DNA from: Nymphaea colorata
Taxonomy: Eukaryota; Streptophyta; Magnoliopsida; Nymphaeales; Nymphaeaceae
Assembly: GCF_008831285.2 (NCBI RefSeq)
Contig: NC_045145.1
Location: 18,430,040 to 18,494,039, forward strand
Direction: 5' to 3'
Length of the DNA stretch: 64,000 bases
Below are positions 1 to 15,790 of the stretch, one piece after another. Position 1 is the first letter of the stretch. Each line of letters opens with the position of its first letter. A model generated the notes under the pieces. It saw only the letters and a list, made by a program, of their open reading frames with translations, did no database searches and was not told the DNA's origin. Position numbers and translations under genes: made by a program.

Positions 1-2330
1 CTCTGCGTCATTTTTCATCATACTACCATTTTTCTCTTTGAGCTTGTGTTTCTTACATTTTTTTATAAATAAGTGAAGAAGTCGAATATAAAATAACTGT
101 TGATTTTCTTACAATCCACCGCGAGAAACTGTTGGCTCTGCAGATCAGTTTTCAAATGGAAACAAAGTTACTTGTTGACTTTTTACAAGAACTGATAACA
201 AAAAATTGACTTGGAAGTTCACAAGGACAAAAAGGTTTAGTGCTCATTCTGTACCTTTATTTCTGTTCCACATCTGCCGCACTTAGTACAAGGCAATTCT
301 ATTCTTGTCGAGCAGTCACCAAAAGTTTTCCGCTTCGGTGGTTCCTTCTGCAAGAGTGCCTCCTATATCGGGAATGGAAATTACTTCCAAATACAAGTTT
401 TGCCTTGATTTTGTGGGCCCTCACCTTGTCTCAATCGAAACACGCATGAAATTTCCTCCTGTAAAACATTTTTCTTTCATGCTTGTTGAATGAGGAAGAT
501 TGGGCCTTTTGGAAGAAATAAACTCCTTTCCAAACATGCACAAATTGTCCGGGTGAAACTTACGGACTTCGCATGCAAGTAAAACGGTATGGAGGTCTGA
601 GTTAAAGTTTTCCTCTTCAGGTTGAATCCCAGGGAAGTGCAATTGCAGCCTCCAATTTCGACCCCTACCGTCCATGAAAACGACCCATCTTTCTCTCCTT
701 CTTTGGCAATTGGCATCTCCTAACACCTGCCCATCATCAGCAATGGTGGATTGCCTCACAAGCTGATTCCACTTCCGTTCGTGAGCTGATCACAGCCATA
801 TGCAGAAGGTAACGAAGCAGAGTTAGAGCTGCAAAGGCCAGGAGTGTAATAGATTTCTGAGAGAGCGATTTTACAAATGGCCACATCAAGAAATGCATCA
901 CTCCCTATCCTGCGCCGCTATGGTGGAAGCTAGAGGAGACGGATCAGACGGTCGTGCTCGGGATGAGGGCCTTCCTCGATTGCCTCTGTGGCCCTGGTAC
1001 TGATTCGCACATTAGCTGCAAGTATCGTTTTTCTGCGCGGAAGCCTGGAGAAGGGGATAGTGCCATGGTGAGTGATATCAGAAGCCCCCATGTCCGACGA
1101 AGGGTTGGTAGTCAAGTTCATCAAGCGTTTCTTCATCACCTCATGTTTCCTGTAGAAAAGGACGGTGACCAACTCACCGCCGGCTGCAGGCCTTGAAGCC
1201 GAGCTCGGTCGAGGAATTGGCCAGGAAGACCGACGATTACGCCGGTTTCTCAATTGCCCACTTCCTGAAGATCTACCGCAAGCTCTGTGAAGAAGAAATT
1301 GGAGCTCTTGGTGAAGGAACTTGGCTTTTAGAAATTGCGGCAGTCCCCAATCTCTTGACGATCAATTCGGAGAGAAGAATCTTTCCTGGTGCATTGTGAT
1401 CAGGATGTTGGATTCCTGCAAGCTTCTCTGGCAGAGCACAAGTTCGCCCCTCTCTGGGTTGGTGTTCTTACATGACATGGCAGCGCATAACTCGAGCCAA
1501 CCCTTGAGAAGAACAACCTGGCATTCAACAATCAACATTTTTTCATCAACGTATCTAGATGAGATCCATGGCACCAAGGATGAGCTTTTTTCTTCTTTTC
1601 AGGGTGCAGTTCACCCGAGGCAATCGATAATTCAATTTCCTTCATTAGATAAAGTAATTGACTCCATCCATGTGTAATAGGATAGTGGTTTGGAAACTAT
1701 TGAAATGATTTTAGATATATTGGGGCTTTGGACATATATTGAATTTGTTTCATTTTTAAGATCATTAGGTTAAATGAATGATTAAATCAAAATTTTCTTT
1801 CTAAATTGAATTTGACCCAGTTCATACAATTTGGGTAGGGCGGGTACAGATCAGATTGTGCTTACTGTAATTTCAGGCCTCACTTTCATCGACGTCCTGT
1901 GCACCTGACATCAGAATGTTAAAGTTTATATTTGGGTTGGGCATCTAATTCAGATCGAAATTTTGAGTTGGTAGGAAGAACATGTGAAAATTTGATCCGG
2001 TTTGATATCAAGATGAGGTTTCGGGTCTGAACTTTTTGATTCCAAACCAGGTAAAACCCAAAGACAGTCTGGTTGAAACTTCCAATTAGTCCACATATCT
2101 AACCTCAATTGGATATGTGTCCATATCTTGTTGGATCTGGATTTTCTGAGTCCAATTATTTGGCTTGAACGAATTTGACCCGATTGGATTCCGGAACCGA
2201 CTAATTTGGGTATCCATATTCGTCCCGTCTTCTAATCCCGGACGCGACTCAGGGCCTGATGAACTGCTGATGCCTGAAGCTGAAAAATTGCCTCTTCGAT
2301 TCTGTCGACTTACTTTTCGTTTCTTCTCAG
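1..2330. other. Intergenic DNA, no recognised gene
   Basis: No frame here gives a protein I recognise. Short open stretches exist (for example 1193-1399 on the plus strand and 421-759 on the minus strand), but none has a family motif or clear exon borders. From about 1800 to 2240 the DNA is rich in words such as gatccgg and ttgggt, which are common in dispersed plant repeats. The left edge may contain flanking sequence of a gene outside the window. Confidence 0.5.
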
Positions 2331-2435
2331 AGTCTGGATTGCTTCCTCTTCTTCTTCTCTGCGCTGGCTTGTGGTGGTCATTTTAGTTTTATCTATCTTG
2401 CTTTTTATTCCATCAGTGTGTTGTTCTTGCTTCTT

Positions 2436-3662
2436 ATGGTGCCTTGGAAATTGGGCGTGATGAAGCTCATTCTGCAGCTTCCTGCATCCAGAAGTTTGAA
2501 GAAGCCCATTATTATTTTTGCACTTTATAGATGTTGGCAGCGGTCTTTCTCCACCAGCACCATCCATGAAGGTGACCATTCTTCTTCTTCAGCTCATCGA
2601 AAGAAGAAGAACCGATCAATGGAGATGATGGATTACCTCGTAAACTCATGTGGGTTGCCTTCTGAAGAGGCTTCCGACGTGTGCAGTAAGCTAAGTAGTT
2701 TTGCTAACGTTCGGAACGCAGAGAAAGTTATCAGTTTCTTGAAAGAAAGTGAATTTGCAGACGCCGAAATCAGGAAAACGATCAATGCCTGCCCTCATTT
2801 TCTGTCGTCAAGTTTGGAGAAGACTCTAATCCCGAAGATTAGGGCTTTTCAGGATTCGGGCCTCTCTGGCCCTCACCTCGCACGCCTCGTGGCTTCCAAT
2901 CCACTCGTCCTTAGCATGAGCCTCACGAAGAAAATCGGCCCCATCATTGGGTTCTTTACGTCCTTTCTTCGAGATAAAGAGGACGTGGCCAGGGGAATCA
3001 GGCGATTCTTCTCAAGATTCTTCAGTAGCCATGATATTGTCAGGAAAATGGCAATCAATCTAGCGGCTCTGAGGAGTCGAGGGGTCACCGACCAGTCATT
3101 GGCGAAACTTCTGGTAACGAGGCCCACGCTTTTCGCTCTAAAGCTCGCCTCTGTCGTGGCAATGGCGGACAGAGCCCATGAATTGGTGTTTGATTACAGT
3201 TCTACTCAGTTTCACCGGGCGCTCTTTGTCGTCTCATCGATGAATAAGTCTATATGGGACGCCAAGGTGGACATCTTGAAGAGCAATGGTTGGAATCAAG
3301 ATGAGATAATGTTAGCACTTAAAAAGGAACCCTCATTCATGAAGCTGTCCACAAGCAATCTGCAGGAGAAATTGCATTTCTTTATGAATGTTCGTAAATA
3401 CAAGCCTTCAGAACTCGCGATGGCTCCAACGATCTTGATGTTCAGCATGGAGAAGAGAATTATTCCTCGGAGTACTGTGATCGACATGTTGAATTCTGCG
3501 AATATTTTTAAGAAAAACCGTAATTTGTTGAAGGTTTTGCAGAAGAAAGAGAAGGTATTCTATGAAGAATACGTGCTCAAGTACATGGATGAATGTCCAG
3601 ACGTGCTTCAGGCTTACCGAAGCCACATGAAGGCCATTTATGGTACAGAATTTTTATCTTGA
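2436..3662 (+). CDS. mTERF family protein, probably mitochondrial
   Basis: Single-exon gene of 408 aa. The family consists of helical-repeat nucleic-acid-binding proteins that control transcription, splicing or translation in mitochondria and plastids. The N-terminus has a presequence-like stretch rich in Arg, Ser and Leu and free of acidic residues (about residues 1-45, with RSFST near residue 38), suggesting organelle import. From about residue 65 come tandem helical mTERF repeats. They begin with a YLVNSCGLPSEEA-type segment and continue with the family pattern of Leu- and Pro-spaced helices, such as CPHFLSSSLEKTLIPKI and ARLVASNPLVLSMSL. The length fits the angiosperm class of about 380-410 aa. 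The open frame runs further 5' but without an ATG, so the first ATG (2436) was chosen; 2460 is an alternative. Neighbour: a decayed duplicate lies 1.3 kb downstream. The family call is firm. The organelle and RNA/DNA target are inferred. Confidence 0.85.
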   Translation: MVPWKLGVMKLILQLPASRSLKKPIIIFALYRCWQRSFSTSTIHEGDHSSSSAHRKKKNRSMEMMDYLVNSCGLPSEEASDVCSKLSSFANVRNAEKVISFLKESEFADAEIRKTINACPHFLSSSLEKTLIPKIRAFQDSGLSGPHLARLVASNPLVLSMSLTKKIGPIIGFFTSFLRDKEDVARGIRRFFSRFFSSHDIVRKMAINLAALRSRGVTDQSLAKLLVTRPTLFALKLASVVAMADRAHELVFDYSSTQFHRALFVVSSMNKSIWDAKVDILKSNGWNQDEIMLALKKEPSFMKLSTSNLQEKLHFFMNVRKYKPSELAMAPTILMFSMEKRIIPRSTVIDMLNSANIFKKNRNLLKVLQKKEKVFYEEYVLKYMDECPDVLQAYRSHMKAIYGTEFLS

Positions 3663-4170
3663 CGACAGAGACAGCGACAGAGTTTCAAATTGCTATATCT
3701 GCTTTCTGGCTTGTTGCAGCATTCTCCATCTTTATGCCAGATGAAGTTTGTAAGTGTAACTTTGGTATACTCAGATTCTTGAAATTGGTTGTCAGCTAAA
3801 ACGTAGGTTGTCTCCTGTTACTGAGCTATCTATGTATTGGAGGAAAATGGCTCGTAACCTGAATTCGTGTCGGACCAGTTTGCGCTGTTGAAGAGTAGTC
3901 CTCTGTACATGAGAATCGAAGTATGTCATTGGCTTCTATTTTTGCTCAAATTTTTGTTTCTGCATTATAAGTCGTCAGTTGAATGAGGAAGAAAAATTTC
4001 TTTTCTGTTCTAACATTTGCATTTTGCAGACTCTTATCAACTTTTCTTTTTCCCATTACTGTTCTACCAGTAAGAAATGAAGGTTGTGCACGTCATTTTA
4101 TGTCTAATCACTAACCTTGTTACCTGCATTGATGTTTATAAGAATTATGGTCCCCTGCTGATGATGGTAA

Positions 4171-4894
4171 CAGTCTCAATTATACACAAATTCATCCAAA
4201 TGTTTCTTAGACTGCAATTGAGAATGTCAACCTTTGGGCTCCATATATCTGAAATTTAAGTTAAATTGTCATATATTATATTCGTATAATATGCGATCTA
4301 TGGTTCAATTCGTTTTCCAAGAACCCTTGGAAGATCATATCACGCAAATAGACCTCCATCATGAGATATAAACTCTATGAGTGAACCCAGATTCTTGTAA
4401 GCACCATTCACCTTTGAGACTTCAATGTGCAAGTTTGAAACTTAAGGTCTTCGCTTCAACGCCATATCATCTGCTCTTCACCTGTTGTGATGATTATCCA
4501 ATTTGATTTCAATAAAAAGGTTTATATCTGGGCTTTTTAGTATGGAAAAACCTTACCGTTCCCTCCGGACTTCACTCACAAATCATGCAGCAAGCGCAAC
4601 CCACCCATGCAAAGCTCATGGCATGAATGGATACGTTTGCGAAGTTTGAACTTGTTGGAAGTAGAGTTGCAGTTGGCTTCTTTTCATCCGAAACTCAGAT
4701 ATGTCGTTGGTTCTGGGCATGCATAGGATTCATTTCTTTGTGGGAAAGAAGGTTCCACTATTTTGTGTTCAAGGTATGTCCGGCCAAGACGTACTCCCGA
4801 GGCCTAAGGCCCAAGCAGCAAACACGAAGTTGCTCCTCTAAAAAGAATGGAATGGTTGCAATAAATATTGCTTCTTCTCCCTCGACCTTTTCAC
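4171..4894. other. Spacer between the two mTERF duplication units
   Basis: About 720 bases of AT-rich DNA between the end of the first duplicated unit and the start of the second. I see no gene and no clear repeat here. Confidence 0.5.
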
Positions 4895-6330
4895 TCCTTC
4901 GTGCTGTTGCTTGTTGGTGGTGGTTCGTTGATCTCTTTCGCATGTTTTTTCTGTTTTGTTCTTTCTTTTCGTGATGGTTGTTGGGGGTCATGTTGCTTAT
5001 TGGACAGCATCCTGCATTTGGAAATTTGAAGAAACGACCATTAATGTTCGTTTCTCTAGATGTTTGACAATTCTCTTTTTCCACCACCAGCATCCATGGA
5101 GACCACCATTTTTCTCCTCCTGCTGCTTCCTCCTTTTATCAGCTCAGTTGAAGGAGAGCCGATCATCACAAATGATTGATCACCTTATGCTGTTTGTCTT
5201 CAGAAGATGCTACAGGCAAGTGCAGCAACATAGAAGTTTGAGCAGCATTTGCCAGGCGAACAAGGATATAGATTTCCTGAATGAAAGCGGACGTACAACT
5301 ATCAACATTAGGAAGAGTGAAGACCACCATCTGTTGTCCCCATCTGTCGTCCTCAAGAGTAGAGGAGACGCTGATCCCAAAGATCAGAGTTTTTCAGGAT
5401 TATCCCGGGCATCGGTAACAATCAACGGCATCAATTTAATGAGAAGAAAAATAACAAGAAGGTTTTTAGGATCATAGGCTATAGCTGGAGAATCTGATTT
5501 CATTTTGCATATACATATAGTCATGTACTTTATTGCGCCGCCCCCGAAGTCTTATGAAAAGTAATGTGCTTGCCCCCGCTCATTAGACATAGATGGATGG
5601 CGGCAACAGCACTGTTCAGCGTGGGAAAACAATTATTGCTTGGCGCACTATAATTAATTCGCTGGACTTTCAGAAAGTTCCAACAAGGAAACGGAATTTA
5701 TAGACGGTTTGACAAATGAAAGAGAAGTTACTCTACAAGGAATACGTGTTTAAGCATAAGGACGAATGGCCCGCGGTACTTCGGTTTTACAGAAGGAGAG
5801 TGGGAGCCAATTCTGACGCAGAGCTACGTGCATACATGATCAAGAAAAAACATTTTGTACTGCACTGTACTTTTTTGGGTTTCCTCCAGCATTCTCCATT
5901 TTTTAATAATTTTGTATGTTCGGATTCTTGAAATTGCTCATTTGGCTTATTAGCTAGGGGATTAATCGGTCATGGACTAGATGAAAATGGTTGTTTCCCT
6001 GGGATCAAAGTGAAAATTGTGGATCCCTAATGCTGTAACCAGCTTCGACGTTGCTGAACAAAATTATTCTTCTTGCTAGGAGAATCTAAGGACGGACATG
6101 GTTTGAGCTTCTACTGAAATAGTCTTCTTCAAGTCAAAGTGGTTAGGTTGCACAACGGGGGCTTCTATTCTTACTTCCTTCCTGTTGGTAAAACCGCAAA
6201 CCCTATCAACTTTTTCTTTTTTACATTATTGTTGCGATGGTAAGCCATGCTGACTTATCCAAGCTATTTTCTGTCTAATTCACTATTCTGGGTATGACAT
6301 CTATAACATAAATTTTGGTTCCCAAGAATG
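4895..6330 (+). repeat. Second unit of a tandem duplication containing mTERF
   Basis: By eye this stretch is collinear with 2330-4170. Matching landmarks, in order, are: the pyrimidine-rich leader; the ATG region; the cagc.tcctgcat segment (2477 and 5009); the aaagtgaat/gaaagcgga block (2740 and 5280); the gaatacgtg C-terminal block (3570 and 5740); the 3' flank with cagcattctccat (3718 and 5887); and an outer block with tatcaactttt (4027 and 6206). The copy is shorter because the middle of the gene is missing. Identity looks modest, so the duplication is not recent. Confidence 0.75.
4974..5850 (+). pseudogene. Decayed mTERF paralogue
   Basis: This is the duplicate of the intact mTERF gene upstream. 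An ATG survives at the position equivalent to the parent start (4974), but the reading frame then shifts repeatedly. Traces of the parent can be followed in three frames: the presequence region (5000-5130), the block around DIDFLNESGRTTINIRKSED (5266-5330), matching parent VISFLKESEFADAEIRKTI, and the C-terminal block KEYVFKHKDEWPAVLRFYRR (5728-5790), matching EEYVLKYMDECPDVLQAYRS. Roughly 630 bases of the parent (about 2900-3530, most of the mTERF repeats) are replaced by about 240 unrelated-looking bases. A functional mTERF is therefore not possible. The last 60 codons form an open frame, but this is a remnant rather than a gene. Confidence 0.75.
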
Positions 6331-6928
6331 CAAACTACAAAAATTGTCGCATTCATTGCTTTTCTCTTAATCTTTCCTTCTTGAGTAGGGATTATAATGG
6401 CACTTAAATTAGCTGGTGGAGGTGCTTATTACAATTATGGCTGAAATGCTTTCTAGGACGCTGGATAAGCCTATGACAAAATTGAGAAGATGGAACTTTG
6501 TTCTTAGATACATAAAAAAGAGTAACTAGGCGGCCTTCTTTCTTTTTAATTAACAATGCAGCAGCAGAACACCTTTTTCTTATGGAAAAGACTGCGATGA
6601 TGACAACAGCATTATATGAGTAAATAACCCACATTTCATGTTTGCATGAACATGCATGCTGTCGACATACAAGTTGTGTTGTAGGTGTATGAGCTCATGT
6701 TCATGGCACCTAATATTTCAGAGCTTTTACAAAAAAGAGACTATATGGAATTCTTTCTCTTAACACGCAAGAATACAACATTTGGAGATTGCTGAAAATG
6801 CACTAACAGGACTTTGTCAAAGGAATACATAGAAGGCAACTTCTTAAAGCCAAAGATAGAGAAATGTGACACATGCCAATATCTAAATTATGAATGGCAC
6901 AAGATGGTGAAGAATTGGAACAAGTCCA
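6331..6928. other. 3' flank of the CPK gene
   Basis: About 600 bases between the mTERF duplication and the CPK stop codon. It probably holds the 3' UTR of the minus-strand CPK. No separate gene is seen. Confidence 0.5.
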
Positions 6929-12158
<5,230 letters not shown>

Positions 12159-15100
12159 CTCCGGCCGGCGTCGTCGGCTCTCTCCCTCTCCGCTCCGGGA
12201 ATGCCGCAAAGGTAAATGGAATGAAGGGAAAGAGTCGTGGCCTCGTGGGGAGAGTGATCGGATTTGGGGAAAGAGGGAAAGCGGCCTCCCTCTTTTTGTG
12301 CCTGCGTCGCCACGTTCGGACAATTTCCCTCCCTTTCTTTCTTCTTCTTTTTTTTTTTTTTCTCTCAAAATATTTTTATCCGATACAACATAACGTGATT
12401 AGCAACATTGTTTACACAATCAAGTCTCTGTATTTCAATGTGTTAGCCTCTTTATATCACATCCGGTTCCAAAATCCAATGGTCTTACGAGCTCAAGTCC
12501 AAACTGCGGGGTTTATTGATCACCTTTGACCATGGATGTTTTCAATGCATTCTAGTTGCGTTGTCAGTTTGATTTCTATGAGTATTACTTTTATGTTGCG
12601 CAAATAATGTGTACACTCTTCACCCAAGCCTCGATGCAACCTTAGACGCCGCCCAAGGCAAGTTGGGGGCACCTCTAGGCCGAGAACGGAACACTCTCGT
12701 CCAAAAGAATGAAGTTGTTCGCAAAATAAAATAATACTAAGAAGCACATGTCATTGTCTCTCATGCCAGCAAATGTGAAAAAACAAAAAGACTTTGATGG
12801 GTATCCGTAAATATGCAAAATTGTTAGGTGGCTCCCGTTGAATGTGCAACTGTTCCAACCGAACCCACGGAATTCTCGCCCTCGGACTGGACATGGTCAA
12901 GCTTGGTAGGAATTCAAACGGGTCGGTGAACAGATGGATATAAAGATCTGAAAATCTATTCAGAGGGGATCCAGATCTTCTCAATCATTTAATTTCGGAT
13001 CCGATTAATTGGCCTTAGCTTGTACGATTCGGACTCAGATTCGACATTGCTCGGATCTGATTCAAGTTTTCTGGATCCGCTGCTTGCGTTTTGTTTTACA
13101 CATTACATTTGGACATAGAATGATCCGTAAACCATACCCGCTCCGTTTTCGTTATTGCGCAAGGAGAGCTGTTCAAAATTGAAAGAAGAAAATGAAACTC
13201 AACGGACGAGTGATGAACGGTGATTGGTGGCTTTCCTTCAATACGATCCGCTGGTTTGACTTGGAAAAAGCCAACACGCTTCATTGAATCGGAACGCTGT
13301 CATTTTGTGTGTGTGTGGGCGCACGCGCGTTGCTGGAAGAAGGCAGGATGTCTGGAAGTCAAATAATTCGGATTTTTTTTTTTAAGTTCATCAAATGTCA
13401 TTAATTGAATGCTTAAAAGTGCGCTTCAACTAAATGTTTAATGTATTCAAGCTCTAAAAACTAAATTTGTGCAAAAATTTTAAAAAAAAATCGTCAAAGC
13501 TAAAGCACATATACCCCTACCATTAGGAAGAATATATATATATATATATATATTCTACTAATGTTCATGGTAACCATGAATATTAGTAGAACGAACTGAC
13601 CAAAAAATTGAAACGGAACAGTCGATTTTAAAACTGCGTTATGAAAACTGTATGTATGTCTGTGGGAGTCAAAACTCTAGATCCAAGGTTTTTAAGATCT
13701 TTACAGATCTCTGGCAACCTCATATAATATAGCCTTGTCCAGCGAAAATTCTTTTTTGGTTGACTCCTCTTTTTTTAGTCAATTAAAAATATTGTTGCCA
13801 TCAAACGCGGGATATAGTTAATTAGAATATTCTGGTGGCTGTTGATTATTTTACTTGTACAGGCAAAGTAAACAATACACTGTTGGCAGCCGGAAACGAC
13901 AAGGGTGCGCCGGCGCCCCAAATGTCCGGTGACTTTGAGCCAAAAGAACGGAAGTGAACTTTTTTGAGTTTTTCTCAAACCAGTCGCCTACATGAATTCA
14001 GTAACTTAGCGTGTGTTTGCTTGCTTACCACGGATCTGATCTTCAGTCGAACTCAGATTCCCAGACGGCGACCATGTATGGTCTGAGATCCTTAACATCT
14101 CATCTCAAATTCATGAATTAAATATCTGACTTTAAATTCACGGTTTTCAAAATGTGGCATGCATTTGAGATCCTCGGTTTGTTTAAATTGAGGATTTCTC
14201 AAAGCACACCCTTTTAAGCAGCTTCGGATCTAAAATTTGAAGCTTATCAAATGCAGGCTTAAGGAATTGTTTAGCATTAGGAATATTATGTCTCTGTGTT
14301 ACAAATCCAGATTCATAAAAAACATTAATAAATATACTCAATCTTTTGAGTAGATTCATGAGACATTCATGTACGAGACATTCATGTACCCAAAAGATTG
14401 AATCAAGTTCAACAATTCTAGTGTCGAATGATCAATCTTATTTTAGGATACTCACAAATATCTACTCTTCCATTCCACTTTTTAGTTAGTTAGGAAGCAC
14501 AATATGTTTGACGATTTCTTTAACCGTTAGCTTTTAAACTTCACGCATTCTTTTCGCTTGCGTCATTAGCTTTTAGATCATTTGCAAAAGGATTTCTTCT
14601 TTACGATATATAAAGTCAAATAAAACTCGCCAATAGTGGCTCCTAATAACCTTTGACCAGGCAAGGTGGGGGTAGGTGTGCGTTACGTGTGAGCACCCAA
14701 AAAAAAACTTTTCATTTTTATATTAATATTTCTTTTCTCATTTATATATTGGTACCTTTTAAAAAATTTTAATTCTATACCAAGTGTCTTTTAGCCAAAA
14801 TTAAATGGCTCTGCCACCACTGGTCCAGATTGGAGTATGGCCGTCTAGTGTCTGTCAAAGTCGCTGATCAAACGTTTCCATTGATCCTAATAATCGTTTA
14901 CCGCTTTCTGAACTTGCGTGTGTGGATTACATGATTTTGACAGGTCATTCTTTCAACATGCTGTTTGGCTCACAGTAAACTCATATATAAGAAAAGAAAC
15001 TTGATTTTACAGGCAAAATAAGTTCATCTAAACTAATGCCAAAATCAGAGTTCTAATGTAGTTTTAGCGTCTTTCCTATATGTCTGACAGCAACGTGCCC

Positions 15101-15790
15101 ATCCTTCGCTGGTAGATTCTCATCTACGCTAGAATGGTGGCCGCTTTTACAAGAGGGCCAGACTCGGTCTTAAACCAGGCCGAGTTTGGTGATATGTGTG
15201 GTGGTTTGAAATAAGAAAAACATGTTTTATTCTGCAGCAAATGAACGTAGATTTTAGTGGTGTGCTTTGGACATTATAAAAAGTATTCAAGTTACTTTAG
15301 TGCACTAGTTAGCTTAAAATAGCTTTGGTGATTAAAGAATGCGACTACTTTTTATTCTAGTTGATCGAAGAACTCGAAAATTTTCCTAGCTTTGCGACCT
15401 TAAAAAGTTTTGAATTTATGAATCGAAATTTGTATATCCTGTCGGATCGAACGGCTAATGACTTGGTTTTCTGGCTTGCTCTTCGAGATAGAGTCCAAGC
15501 GAAGAAGTGCGTCATCTTTGTGGAGTGGTTGAAGAGAAGAGGAGCAGGTGGGTTTTCTCGAATAGCGTGCCTTACGTAGGAAGAAATCGACGACCCATAT
15601 CATATCTTTGAAGATATCCTACTTATTTGGCTGATTGCCCGTTTAGTTAATGCGCATGGATTTGGTTTGAAGGTTTCACTTCTTCGGCTCATGTTTCATC
15701 AACTTGGCAGTCTTTTCTAATCTGTTTCCTTTTTCATTCGAAGGAGTTGGTTGTCAAGATCTGGTAGAGAAAAAGAGACAGAAAGAGAGG
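12159..15790. other. Divergent intergenic region between CPK and IST1-like
   Basis: About 3.6 kb holding the promoters and 5' leaders of two divergent genes: CPK to the left and IST1-like to the right. A T-rich stretch and an ataaaaata-type box (minus strand, about 12370) lie 200 bases upstream of the CPK start and could be core promoter. The rest is AT-rich. It includes a gatccg-rich stretch (12890-13090) like dispersed repeats, a hairpin at 13553 and a possible small inverted-repeat element around 14010-14260. An open stretch at 15361-15579 has no recognisable domain. Confidence 0.45.
13531..13591. repeat. (AT)n tract followed by a 39-nt near-perfect hairpin
   Basis: A (TA)n run of about 22 bases leads directly into an inverted repeat. 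The left arm (13553-13571) begins ttctactaatg and the right arm (13573-13591) ends attagtagaa. The 19-bp arms differ at one base and are separated by one base. Confidence 0.85.

Noticed and set aside
421..759. 112-codon minus-strand open frame with DGRGRNW, reminiscent of a B3 domain
   Set aside because: Only one short phrase fits. The expected B3 strands and exon borders are missing.
1193..1399. Open frame with ELARKTDDYAGF, like the helical part of AAA ATPases
   Set aside because: There is no Walker motif or further AAA sequence nearby. The resemblance is too short.
4627..4974. 115-codon frame before the mTERF pseudogene
   Set aside because: It overlaps the non-coding leader of the duplicated unit and has no domain.
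12159..12368. In-frame 5' extension of the CPK open frame
   Set aside because: It lacks family similarity, and the MGN start with a myristoylation Gly fits the CPK family.
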